From NCBI GenBank assembly GCA_038888615.1, contig JAWAID010000002.1, forward strand, positions 105,369-169,368: DNA of 64,000 nucleotides, in the 5' to 3' direction. The notes below the pieces were generated by a model. It saw nothing but the letters and a program-made list of their open reading frames with translations. It searched no databases and was not told the DNA's origin. Position 1 is the stretch's first letter. Each line of letters opens with the position of its first letter. Positions 17,348 through 26,576 of this stretch are shown here, piece after piece. This stretch comes from Candidatus Korarchaeum sp. Lineage in GTDB: Archaea > Korarchaeota > Korarchaeia > Korarchaeales > Korarchaeaceae. The position numbers were made by a program, and so were the translations under genes.

Positions 17348-18547
17348 ATGAGATTGGATACGGGGATAAGGAGCATCAAAGAGATACTCCTGGAGATGAA
17401 GAACGCCTCTGAGTTCGCTTTGAGCCTTGCCTATGCATCCCTCATGTATAATGATGAGGAACTAGCTAATGAGGTCTTCGCACTCGAGGAGGAACTGGAC
17501 TACCTATCCCATGAACTCTTCAGAGTAGCTGTTATGACTGGAACCTCTAGGAGGGAGGCTGATGCTTTAGCTGGTCTTCTCGATGTGGGCATGGCTGCTG
17601 ATGAGGTATCGGACGCCATGGCCGATCTAGCTAGGCTCGTAGTCAAGCGTTTTCCGATGCATCCGGTACTTAGCTGGATTCTCTATAAAGCAGATGAGAT
17701 GATAGAATTGATCAGAGTGGAGGAAAGCTCCTCACTGATCTCCATGAGTGGTAAGCTCATGAAGGATCCCGTTAATCTAGCTGGTTGTGAAGTGCTAGCT
17801 TTGAAGAGGGACGGAAGGTGGATTTACGAGATTCCGGAGAAGTTCGAGATAAGGAAGGGTGACTTGCTTCTCGTGGAAGGCACTAGGGAGAGCTTGGAGA
17901 ACCTCAGGGTCCTCGCTTCGGGATCTAAGAGGAAGGATTACGCACAAAAGGTACCGATTGAGGAGATGAGCGAGGAGATGAGGGATCTAGCTGAGCTATT
18001 GAGCAGCATGAGGAACCTCTCGGAGCTCTCGCTCTACCTATCTTACGCATCGATATTCTACAACAGCATGGAGATGGCTTTGGAGGTCAAGAGGCTTGAG
18101 GAGGAACTGGACGAGCTAGAGGATAAAGTTTATGAGACCGTTTTCTCCTCAATGAGCTCCTTTAGGGATCCAAGGGAGGCAATCCCAATATTTAGAGTGG
18201 CTTCCTCCTCCGAGAGGGTGGGAGATGCTGCGTACTCCATAGCATCGCTCGTCGAGAGGGGAGTGACAGCTCATCCCGTTCTCGAGCTCGTCGTTGAGGA
18301 GAGCGAGGATACCATCAAGAGGGTGGTTCTAGATGAGGAGAGCAAGGCAGTAGGGAGGAGGATAGCTGATCTCAATCTAGAGGAGATCACGGGAGTATGG
18401 GTGTTGGCGATAAAGAGGGGATTGAGGTGGATATACGACCCTAAGGGTAGCGAGCTCCTCATGAAGGGGGATCAGCTCATATTGATAGGGATTGAGGAGG
18501 GTATGGATGACGCCATAGAGATGCTCGGTGGTAAGTTACTGGAATGA
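17348..18547 (+). CDS. Duplicated PhoU-like / TrkA-C (RCK_C) domain protein
   Basis: A 399-residue internal duplication. Each half has a helical PhoU-like region (first about residues 10-130, second 215-330) followed by a TrkA-C/RCK_C module. The two TrkA-C modules are recognisable by VLALKRDGRWIYEIPEKF...KGDLLLVEGT and VLAIKRGLRWIYDPKGSEL...KGDQLILIGI. Proteins of this architecture are thought to regulate ion transport by binding nucleotides or ions; no channel or transporter gene adjoins it. A TATA-like aaaatttataa lies at 17312-17322. It ends one base before the convergent ETF alpha stop. Confidence 0.85.
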   Translation: MRLDTGIRSIKEILLEMKNASEFALSLAYASLMYNDEELANEVFALEEELDYLSHELFRVAVMTGTSRREADALAGLLDVGMAADEVSDAMADLARLVVKRFPMHPVLSWILYKADEMIELIRVEESSSLISMSGKLMKDPVNLAGCEVLALKRDGRWIYEIPEKFEIRKGDLLLVEGTRESLENLRVLASGSKRKDYAQKVPIEEMSEEMRDLAELLSSMRNLSELSLYLSYASIFYNSMEMALEVKRLEEELDELEDKVYETVFSSMSSFRDPREAIPIFRVASSSERVGDAAYSIASLVERGVTAHPVLELVVEESEDTIKRVVLDEESKAVGRRIADLNLEEITGVWVLAIKRGLRWIYDPKGSELLMKGDQLILIGIEEGMDDAIEMLGGKLLE

Positions 18548-19426
18548 TCACTTCCTCTCCAGGGCCTCTATTAATTTAGGCACGAATGCATAGAGGTCTG
18601 ATACCACGAAGTAGTCGCTAACCTCTCCTATCGGGGCTTCAGCATCCGTGTTCACAGCTATCACTGTCTCAGCGTCCCTGAAACCCACGACGTGTTGTAT
18701 CTGGCCGGATATACCCAACGCTAAGTAGAGCCTCGGCCTCACCCTGACGCCGGTCATACCGACGTGCCTCTCCTCGGGAAGCCACTTCAGATCAGCTGAG
18801 ATAGGCCTAGTGCATGCTATCTCAGCTTTTAAGAGGTTCGCAAGCTTTCTTATCATCTCCAAATCCTCCTTTCTCTTTAAACCCCTTCCGACGGAGACTA
18901 TCACCTCCGCCTTAGAGAGATCCACTTCAGCGACCTTCTCCCTCCTCTCCAGCACTCTCACCCTTTGATCGCACTTAGCCTCGAGATCCTCCTTGCTCTT
19001 GGGACTGCCTAGGGAGGGCTCGAATCCGCTGAGATCGAGGCTGAGGACAGAGGGGAGCTCAGCCGATAGCACCTCTAAACCCCTTCCTCCGAAGCAGAGC
19101 TTAGAGGCTCGAATTTTACCACCCTCAATGCTCACCTGAGTCACTCCTGAAGCATAAGGGAGGCCTAACCTCGCTGCTATCCTAGAAGCCACTTCCCTCA
19201 TATCCCTGGTCGCCGGAAGCAATATTAGATCAAACCCCTTAGCCCTTTCGGAAGCAGCATCAACCCAGCAATCGTTGGTAACGGCTCCTCTTAGGACGAG
19301 GAGCTTATCCACGCCCACAGAAGAATCTGCGTTGGTCATCGCTTCCACATAGCTGGGCTTTAGATTGGAGACCGAGGAGATCAATTTAGGTAAGTTAAGG
19401 GAATCGGATATCAGGAGGACTCTCAT
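18548..19426 (-). CDS. etfA: Electron transfer flavoprotein, alpha subunit
   Basis: A 292-residue ETF alpha. The C-terminal FAD domain is explicit: VIVSVGRGL, then HVGMTGVRVRPRLYLALGIS, GQIQHVVGF, and INTDAEAPI-like AVNTDAEAPIGEVSDYFVV. It forms a heterodimer with ETF beta and passes electrons between flavin dehydrogenases and a membrane or ferredoxin acceptor. It overlaps the beta gene by four bases (ATGA), indicating coupled synthesis. No FixC/ETF-QO or acyl-CoA dehydrogenase gene lies in the window, so its partner is not visible. Confidence 0.95.
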   Translation of the reverse strand: MRVLLISDSLNLPKLISSVSNLKPSYVEAMTNADSSVGVDKLLVLRGAVTNDCWVDAASERAKGFDLILLPATRDMREVASRIAARLGLPYASGVTQVSIEGGKIRASKLCFGGRGLEVLSAELPSVLSLDLSGFEPSLGSPKSKEDLEAKCDQRVRVLERREKVAEVDLSKAEVIVSVGRGLKRKEDLEMIRKLANLLKAEIACTRPISADLKWLPEERHVGMTGVRVRPRLYLALGISGQIQHVVGFRDAETVIAVNTDAEAPIGEVSDYFVVSDLYAFVPKLIEALERK

Positions 19427-20178
19427 GAGATCACCCCCTTCTCCTTCAGGACTCCTAAGACCTCCTTAAGAGCGGTCTCGATATCCCCTAGTCTCTTCCT
19501 CATCCTCTCCTTAACGTAAGCTCTGACATCCGATACCTCTAACTCAGGAACGGATAAGTCTAGCTCCTCAGAGCTCACCAGGATCTTCTCCTTCTTCCCA
19601 GCCTTCATTATCTGGAGGACGCTCGGGATCCTCGGTTCGTTTATCTCCGATGTGACCGACACCACCGCTGGGAGGCTGGCTTCGACCACCTCGTAACCCG
19701 TCTCCAGGAGCCTCTCAGCCCTCACACCACTTCCATTAACTTCAAGCTTCCCGACGAATGTTATAGCTGGGATGGAGAGATGTTCAGCGAGAATAGGGGC
19801 GAAGGCACAGCTATACTGATCCGAAGATCCCTCACCGCACAAGATAATATCGTATTTAATGCCCTTCTTCCTGAGGACTTCTGCTACAGCTTTAGCGGTC
19901 TTGAACGGGTTGTGCCCCTCCAATCCCCGCACGATCACAGCCCTATCAATCCCCATAGCTATGGCTTCATTGAGCACTGCCTCATCGTAAGGACCCGTTA
20001 TCACGGTGATGGAAGTGAGGGTGCCCCCGAACTTCTCCTTTATTCTCACAGCTTCCTCTATGGCGTTCTTATCTATATCGCTCACCTTCACAGGGGATCT
20101 TTCAAGCAAAAGCTTATCCCCTTCTATGGGTATCTGAGTTTCATCGTAGGCTAGCTTCACGCAGACAACGACCTCCAA
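19423..20178 (-). CDS. etfB: Electron transfer flavoprotein, beta subunit
   Basis: A 251-residue ETF beta. VVCVKLAYDETQIP, then DIDKNAIEEAVRIKEKFGG, AIAMGIDRAVIVRG and LCGEGSSDQYSCAFAPILAE, followed by LPAVVSVTSEINEPRIPSV, are the characteristic family segments. The subunit supports the second cofactor of ETF (AMP or a bifurcating FAD). It is the promoter-proximal gene of the etfBA pair. Upstream lies a 350-bp region containing a decayed repeat element. Confidence 0.95.
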   Translation of the reverse strand: MEVVVCVKLAYDETQIPIEGDKLLLERSPVKVSDIDKNAIEEAVRIKEKFGGTLTSITVITGPYDEAVLNEAIAMGIDRAVIVRGLEGHNPFKTAKAVAEVLRKKGIKYDIILCGEGSSDQYSCAFAPILAEHLSIPAITFVGKLEVNGSGVRAERLLETGYEVVEASLPAVVSVTSEINEPRIPSVLQIMKAGKKEKILVSSEELDLSVPELEVSDVRAYVKERMRKRLGDIETALKEVLGVLKEKGVIS

Positions 20179-20259
20179 CCCGGTACACCCGGGGATCTAT
20201 ACGTCATAATTTTTTAATTTTTTAGGAAGGGATGGGATTCCCAGTGGGGACCTGCCTAG

Positions 20260-20536
20260 TCAGCAGTTTCGAAATAGATATGTTCATTTTAGTAGGTATC
20301 GATATCTAAGCACGAAGCTCCGGATGCGGGTATTACCATGAAGATCCAAGAGGAGCGTTCAGCTGTCCCAGGTGCTGACAGGCAGGGGCGGGAACTGGGA
20401 GCCTTAGGATGTGGGGAGTCATGGGCCCACCGGAAGGGGCAAAGCTCGGTGACCCGATGAACCCCGAGGGGAACGAGGGCGATGAGGCCCAAGGGCTAAG
20501 TATGGATACGTATCCATACTTAGCTCAGAACCCTAA
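20260..20536 (+). repeat. Copy 1 of a structured repeat element with 30-bp palindromic hairpin (possible TnpB/IS605 3' remnant)
   Basis: No intact gene lies between etfB and the AIR-synthase-like gene. The region shares with 56330-56670 the string GCTCCGGATG (20318), a CCCCGA-GGGGA segment (20462), a GAGGCCCAAGGGCT-like stretch (20485) and an identical 16-base tail TAGCTCAGAACCCTAA (20521-20536). Before the tail is a perfect 30-bp palindrome at 20495-20524 (half-site GCTAAGTATGGATAC). One frame reads GPPEGAKLGDPMNPEGNEGD, reminiscent of C-terminal tails of archaeal TnpB proteins, but the upstream frame is closed. I read it as the 3' end of a lost IS200/IS605-type element. The tail overlaps the last bases of the neighbouring gene. 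Left boundary uncertain. Confidence 0.5.
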
Positions 20537-21543
20537 CTCAGGAGTCTCCATAGCTCGTCTATAACTGGCTCGGAGACATACTCCCTTTCCCCATTCTTCC
20601 TGAAGAGCACCATCCCACTTTCCCTATCGGTCAGCTCACCTATCACACTAGCCCTTATGCCGACCCGCTCTATCGCTGAGATGAGCTCCCTCGCAGTACC
20701 CCTCTCTACAGCTATCAGGAGACTGCCGGAACTTATCAACCTCAGGGGATCCACGTTGAGAGCCCTGCAAATATCGATCGTTTCCTCCCTTATGGGAATT
20801 TTGTCCTCGTATATCCTGAAACCCAAGCGTGATGCGATCGCTAGCTCCTGAACACCCCCTAAAATCCCTCCCTCAGTTGGATCGTGCATGGAATGAACTC
20901 CACTGAAGCTACTAGCTATCATTGACTCCTTAAGGACGCTTATCTCCTCCACAAATCTACCCGCTCTCTCGAGCGTTCCTTGGCTCAGACCCCTACTCCT
21001 CAGCTGATCGCCGAGCTCACTCGAGAGGATGGCCGTACCCTCCAAGGCGCACTCCTTGGTCATCACTACTAGATCTCCCTCCTTAGCATCTCCAGTTTTG
21101 ATCATCCTCTTACCGATCCCGATAGCTGTCGTGATGACGATGTTGAAACCGAGGTTAGGCGTCACCTCAGTGTGACCGCCTATCACGGTGGCCCCTACCC
21201 TGCTAGCCGCCTCACCGACCTGCTCAACTAAGCCCAGGATCTCGCCCTCATCTGCTCCCTCCCTAAAGAGGAAGACGGGGAGGAGCCACAGGGGCCTCAC
21301 ACCTCGAGTAGCTATGTCATTAGAAGCCACGTAGACTGAGAGCCATCCCGCGAGCTTCCCCCCGCCCGTCACGGGGTCTGAGTGCACAGCTAGAAGCTCA
21401 TTCCCTAACTTAAGTATCGCAGCATCCTCACCTATCGCTGGTCCCAAGATCACGCGGTCATCGTTCAATGGTAAAGGCAGCCTAGAGAACACCTCCTTCG
21501 AGAGAAAGTCAGGGGGTAGCTTCCCTCTGAGCTTAGCTAGCAT
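20533..21543 (-). CDS. AIR synthase-related (PurM/ThiL/SelD superfamily) protein
   Basis: A 336-residue protein of the PurM/HypE/ThiL fold. GPAIGEDAAILKLGNELLA and HSDPVTGGGKLAGWLSVYVA hold the N-terminal glycine/aspartate ATP site, and MHDPTEGGILGGVQELAIAS the C-terminal AIRS motif. It lacks a HypE C-terminal cysteine and the SelD active residue, so the reaction is unknown. ThiL (thiamine-phosphate kinase) is one possibility because an ECF transporter S-component gene ends two bases upstream in the same operon. The stop codon lies inside the tail of a repeat element. Confidence 0.82.
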   Translation of the reverse strand: MLAKLRGKLPPDFLSKEVFSRLPLPLNDDRVILGPAIGEDAAILKLGNELLAVHSDPVTGGGKLAGWLSVYVASNDIATRGVRPLWLLPVFLFREGADEGEILGLVEQVGEAASRVGATVIGGHTEVTPNLGFNIVITTAIGIGKRMIKTGDAKEGDLVVMTKECALEGTAILSSELGDQLRSRGLSQGTLERAGRFVEEISVLKESMIASSFSGVHSMHDPTEGGILGGVQELAIASRLGFRIYEDKIPIREETIDICRALNVDPLRLISSGSLLIAVERGTARELISAIERVGIRASVIGELTDRESGMVLFRKNGEREYVSEPVIDELWRLLS

Positions 21544-21545
21544 TC

Positions 21546-22034
21546 TCAGAGCACCTTTCTTATCACCGGAGCCAGGATATAAGCGAACACTATACCGGAA
21601 ATGGCCTGGAAGCTATTCCCCGGGAGCTCAGCTAAAGCCCCTCCAAGTCCATAAAGCAAAACTTCGACTAGGAAGTAGCCTAGAACCATCTCAGCGCCTG
21701 CTATTATCAGTATTAAGACCTTGAGGATGCCCTTCCTGTCCTTCGAGAGCCCTGCGATGTACCCCTCAATACCCTTTATCACGAGTGTGAAGGGGGCCCA
21801 GTGGGCGTATCCGGAGAGCAAATCAGCCAAAGCGGAGCCCACTCCTCCGGATATTGAGCCTATTAATGATCCGAAGAGCGATCCTGAGAGCATTACCATG
21901 GTATCTCCCAAGTTTATGTAACCCTTAGTTGCTGGAGTCGGTATCTGGACTACCATCGTCGCCAGAGTAGTCAGAGCAGCCATCACACCAACTATAGCTA
22001 CGAGCTTGCTCACACTCCCTCTCGGCATATCCAT
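21546..22034 (-). CDS. ECF transporter S-component (vitamin/precursor uptake)
   Basis: A 162-residue protein with about five hydrophobic segments. PTPATKGYINLGDTMVMLSG followed by LFGSLIGSISGGVGSALADL is the signature region of substrate-binding ECF S-components. Such proteins bind vitamins or precursors and need an EcfT/EcfA module encoded elsewhere. The downstream AIR-synthase-like gene hints at a thiamine-pathway substrate, but this is inference. No riboswitch was recognised upstream. Confidence 0.8.
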   Translation of the reverse strand: MDMPRGSVSKLVAIVGVMAALTTLATMVVQIPTPATKGYINLGDTMVMLSGSLFGSLIGSISGGVGSALADLLSGYAHWAPFTLVIKGIEGYIAGLSKDRKGILKVLILIIAGAEMVLGYFLVEVLLYGLGGALAELPGNSFQAISGIVFAYILAPVIRKVL

Positions 22035-22103
22035 CAGTGGGGAGGGAGGAGGGAGTTAAGTAAAGCGTTGCTGAACGTTGAGCTTTAATTTAAGGAAAAA
22101 CTT

Positions 22104-22117
22104 AAATATTTATAAAA
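22104..22117 (+). promoter_or_regulatory. TATA box of the ArsR-type regulator gene
   Basis: The sequence aaatatttataaaa ends 22 bases before the ATG at 22139, implying a leaderless mRNA. Confidence 0.6.
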
Positions 22118-22138
22118 ACAGTTTTAGTTGGATGGTAA

Positions 22139-22660
22139 ATGAGGGCCGAGGACATAATAGAGGTGCTAGCTGCTGAGACTAGGAGGAAGATGCTAAGGTT
22201 ATTAGCTATGGAACCGTTAACCCTTAGTGAGCTCTCTGAGAGACTGGGAATATCGCAACCAGCTGTCTTGAAACACATAAGGGAGTTGGAGTCATCGGGC
22301 ATAATCGAGACCTTTGAGGTGAGAGATCAGTCAGGTAAGCTTAGGAGATGCTATAGGATATCGAAACCCCTGAGGATCATAATGAGCTTCGACGGGGATT
22401 CCCTGAGGATCTACTTAAGGGAAGCTAAGCCCCTTGATGAGATCCCGATCGGGTTAGAGGAGAGGATCCTCAGGTTGAGGGACGAGATGAGTGAGCTCAA
22501 AAATTTGGATTCTTTTGGGAAAGTAATGTATAAATCTGTAGAAATTATGAAAGAAATAGAAGATATTTTGGGAGAAATAGAGAAGCTAGAGTCACAATTA
22601 ATGTGGCTTAGGTACGAGATGCTCAGGTCCCTCAAGAGATTCGCAAATAGGTTAAGTTAA
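22139..22660 (+). CDS. ArsR-type winged-helix regulator
   Basis: A 173-residue regulator. Residues about 1-85 form an ArsR-like winged helix (ETRRKMLRLLAMEPLTLSEL, LGISQPAVLKHIRELESSGI, FEVRDQSGKLRRCYRIS). The C-terminal half is helical and charged, with a short coiled coil that could dimerise. It lacks metal-site cysteines. It lies 40 bp upstream of an Hsp20 gene whose promoter carries a perfect inverted repeat, so it is a plausible heat-shock regulator in the manner of archaeal Phr; this is inference. An A/T-rich codon patch covers about 22498-22575. Confidence 0.82.
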   Translation: MRAEDIIEVLAAETRRKMLRLLAMEPLTLSELSERLGISQPAVLKHIRELESSGIIETFEVRDQSGKLRRCYRISKPLRIIMSFDGDSLRIYLREAKPLDEIPIGLEERILRLRDEMSELKNLDSFGKVMYKSVEIMKEIEDILGEIEKLESQLMWLRYEMLRSLKRFANRLS

Positions 22661-22661
22661 G

Positions 22662-22690
22662 TTTATATATGAATTATCCTATTGGATAAT
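22662..22690 (+). promoter_or_regulatory. Hsp20 promoter with perfect inverted-repeat operator candidate
   Basis: A TATA-like tttatatat (22662-22670) is followed directly by ATTATCC-TATT-GGATAAT (22673-22690), seven perfect pairs around four bases. The repeat lies where transcription of the Hsp20 gene should begin, 10 bases before its ATG. A dimeric repressor bound there would block initiation. Confidence 0.55.
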
Positions 22691-22700
22691 TGGTGAGAGC

Positions 22701-23207
22701 ATGTGGTGGGAGAGGTACTGGAGGAGGTTCCTCAGGGATATGGAGAGGGACTTCGAGGAGCTGGAGAGGATGATGGACCGCATGTTCAAGGCCTTCGAGG
22801 GAGAGATGGAAGTCAGAGGACCCTATGTCTACGGTTTCAGTATAACGATAGGGCCCGACGGGAAGCCAGTGGTGAGGAGGTTCGGGAACGTCAAGCCACC
22901 CGTCGTTGAGGAAGCCGGCTACAGGGAGCCCTTCGTTGACGTCATCCTGGACAACAAGGCGAATGAGGTGAGGGTAATAGCTGAGATACCCGGGGTCACT
23001 AAGGACAAGATAGACGTGGAGGCCACTGAGAAGGTGGTGAGGATAAGGGCCGAGAACGGCGATAGGAAGTACAGGACGCAAGTAGAACTTCCAGTAGAGG
23101 TAGATCCGAGGAGCGCGAGAGCTAAGTACAACAATGGCATACTTGAAGTAACTCTCACGCCGAAGCAGCCCATTAAGGAGGAGGGAACCAGGATAAAGAT
23201 AGAGTGA
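22701..23207 (+). CDS. Small heat-shock protein, Hsp20/alpha-crystallin family
   Basis: A 168-residue chaperone. A charged N-terminal arm rich in Glu/Arg/Met precedes the alpha-crystallin domain, whose ends are recognisable in REPFVDVILDNKANEVRVIA and ARAKYNNGILEVTLTPKQP (AxxxNGVLxVxxPK motif). Ile-x-Ile (RIKIE) at the C-terminus is the oligomer-latching motif. The protein holds unfolded clients for refolding or degradation. It lies 41 bp before cdc48, forming a proteostasis cluster with it and the ArsR-type regulator. Confidence 0.95.
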   Translation: MWWERYWRRFLRDMERDFEELERMMDRMFKAFEGEMEVRGPYVYGFSITIGPDGKPVVRRFGNVKPPVVEEAGYREPFVDVILDNKANEVRVIAEIPGVTKDKIDVEATEKVVRIRAENGDRKYRTQVELPVEVDPRSARAKYNNGILEVTLTPKQPIKEEGTRIKIE

Positions 23208-23227
23208 AATCCCGATTTTCCCCTTAA

Positions 23228-25453
<2,226 letters not shown>

Positions 25454-25495
25454 TTTCCCAAGCATCTTTTTATCTTTTATCTCATCCATTGATGT

Positions 25496-26515
25496 ATGCC
25501 CTTGCGCGTCGGTATCAACGGGTTCGGTAGGACGGGCAGACAGGCCTTTAAGATAGGGTTGAGGAACCCCAAGCTGGATTTCGTCGCCATAAATAGCAGG
25601 GCCGAGCCCAGGGTACTGGCTCATCTCCTTAAATACGATTCCATCTACGGCAAGTTTAAGGGTGAGGTTCGTCCCGTTGACTCAGCCATCATCGTCAACG
25701 GGAAGGAGGTTAGGATCTTCAGGTACGAGGATCCCTCCAGCATCCCCTGGGAGGAAGTGGGAGTCGACCTGGTGATAGAGGCATCAGGCTCCTTCACCAG
25801 TAGGAGCGAGGCCGCGAAGCACCTCAGGGGGTCCGTGAGGAAGGTGGTGATAACAGCTCCCTCCAAGGGGGAGCCTGCCGATTACACTGTGGTCATGGGG
25901 GTCAATGAGGAAGGAATTGACGTTCAAAAGCATCATGTGATAAGCAGCTCCTCATGTACAACTACGGCATTCGCTATAATGGTTAAGGTCCTGCATGAGA
26001 GGTTCAGGATAAGGAGAGGGACGATGACCACGGTGCACGCTTATACGATGGATCAGAGGCTACTGGATGGCTCGCACTCCGACCTCAGGAGAGCTAGGGC
26101 TGCGGCTCTCTCGATAATCCCCACATCAACGGGAGCAGCGAAAACGATAGAGCTAATCTTCCCGGATCTCAAGGGAAAGCTTTCCGCAGTAGCCCTGAGG
26201 GTCCCCACGCCCGATGTCTCTATAGTGGACTTCTCCGCTGAGCTGGAGAGGAAGGTGACCGTTGAGGAAGTGAACGGGGCCTTTGAGGAGGAAGCTAGAG
26301 GGAGGCTGGCTAAGTATCTCGGGATAGCTGAAGATCCCATAGTATCGGTAGACGTGGTGGGTGATGAGCACAGCGTGGTCTTCGATCCCTCGTTAACTCA
26401 GGTGGTGGACGGGAACCTGGTGAAGGTGTTCGGTTGGTACGATAACGAGTGGGGGTACTCAGCTAGGGTGATTGATCTGGTCGATTACCTGAGGGAGAGG
26501 ATGGGGATCAATTGA
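25496..26515 (+). CDS. gap: Class I (bacterial-type) glyceraldehyde-3-phosphate dehydrogenase
   Basis: A 339-residue GAPDH. The NAD-binding VGINGFGRTGR and NSRAEPRVLAHLLKYDSIYG, the nucleophile Cys154 in SSSCTTTAFA and His181 in TTVHAYTMDQRLLD match bacterial/eukaryotic class I enzymes, as does IIPTSTGAAK. Most archaea have the unrelated-looking class II enzyme, so this gene is a likely lateral acquisition or second isozyme. Its codon use does not stand out. A TATA-like ctttttatc (25466-25474) lies 22-30 bases before the ATG, giving a leaderless transcript. Confidence 0.92.
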   Translation: MPLRVGINGFGRTGRQAFKIGLRNPKLDFVAINSRAEPRVLAHLLKYDSIYGKFKGEVRPVDSAIIVNGKEVRIFRYEDPSSIPWEEVGVDLVIEASGSFTSRSEAAKHLRGSVRKVVITAPSKGEPADYTVVMGVNEEGIDVQKHHVISSSSCTTTAFAIMVKVLHERFRIRRGTMTTVHAYTMDQRLLDGSHSDLRRARAAALSIIPTSTGAAKTIELIFPDLKGKLSAVALRVPTPDVSIVDFSAELERKVTVEEVNGAFEEEARGRLAKYLGIAEDPIVSVDVVGDEHSVVFDPSLTQVVDGNLVKVFGWYDNEWGYSARVIDLVDYLRERMGIN

Positions 26516-26576
26516 GCAGCTAATACATTGCTTTCTCAGGGAAAGGTGGCAAAAATTAATGGGAAAACCGCGTTGC

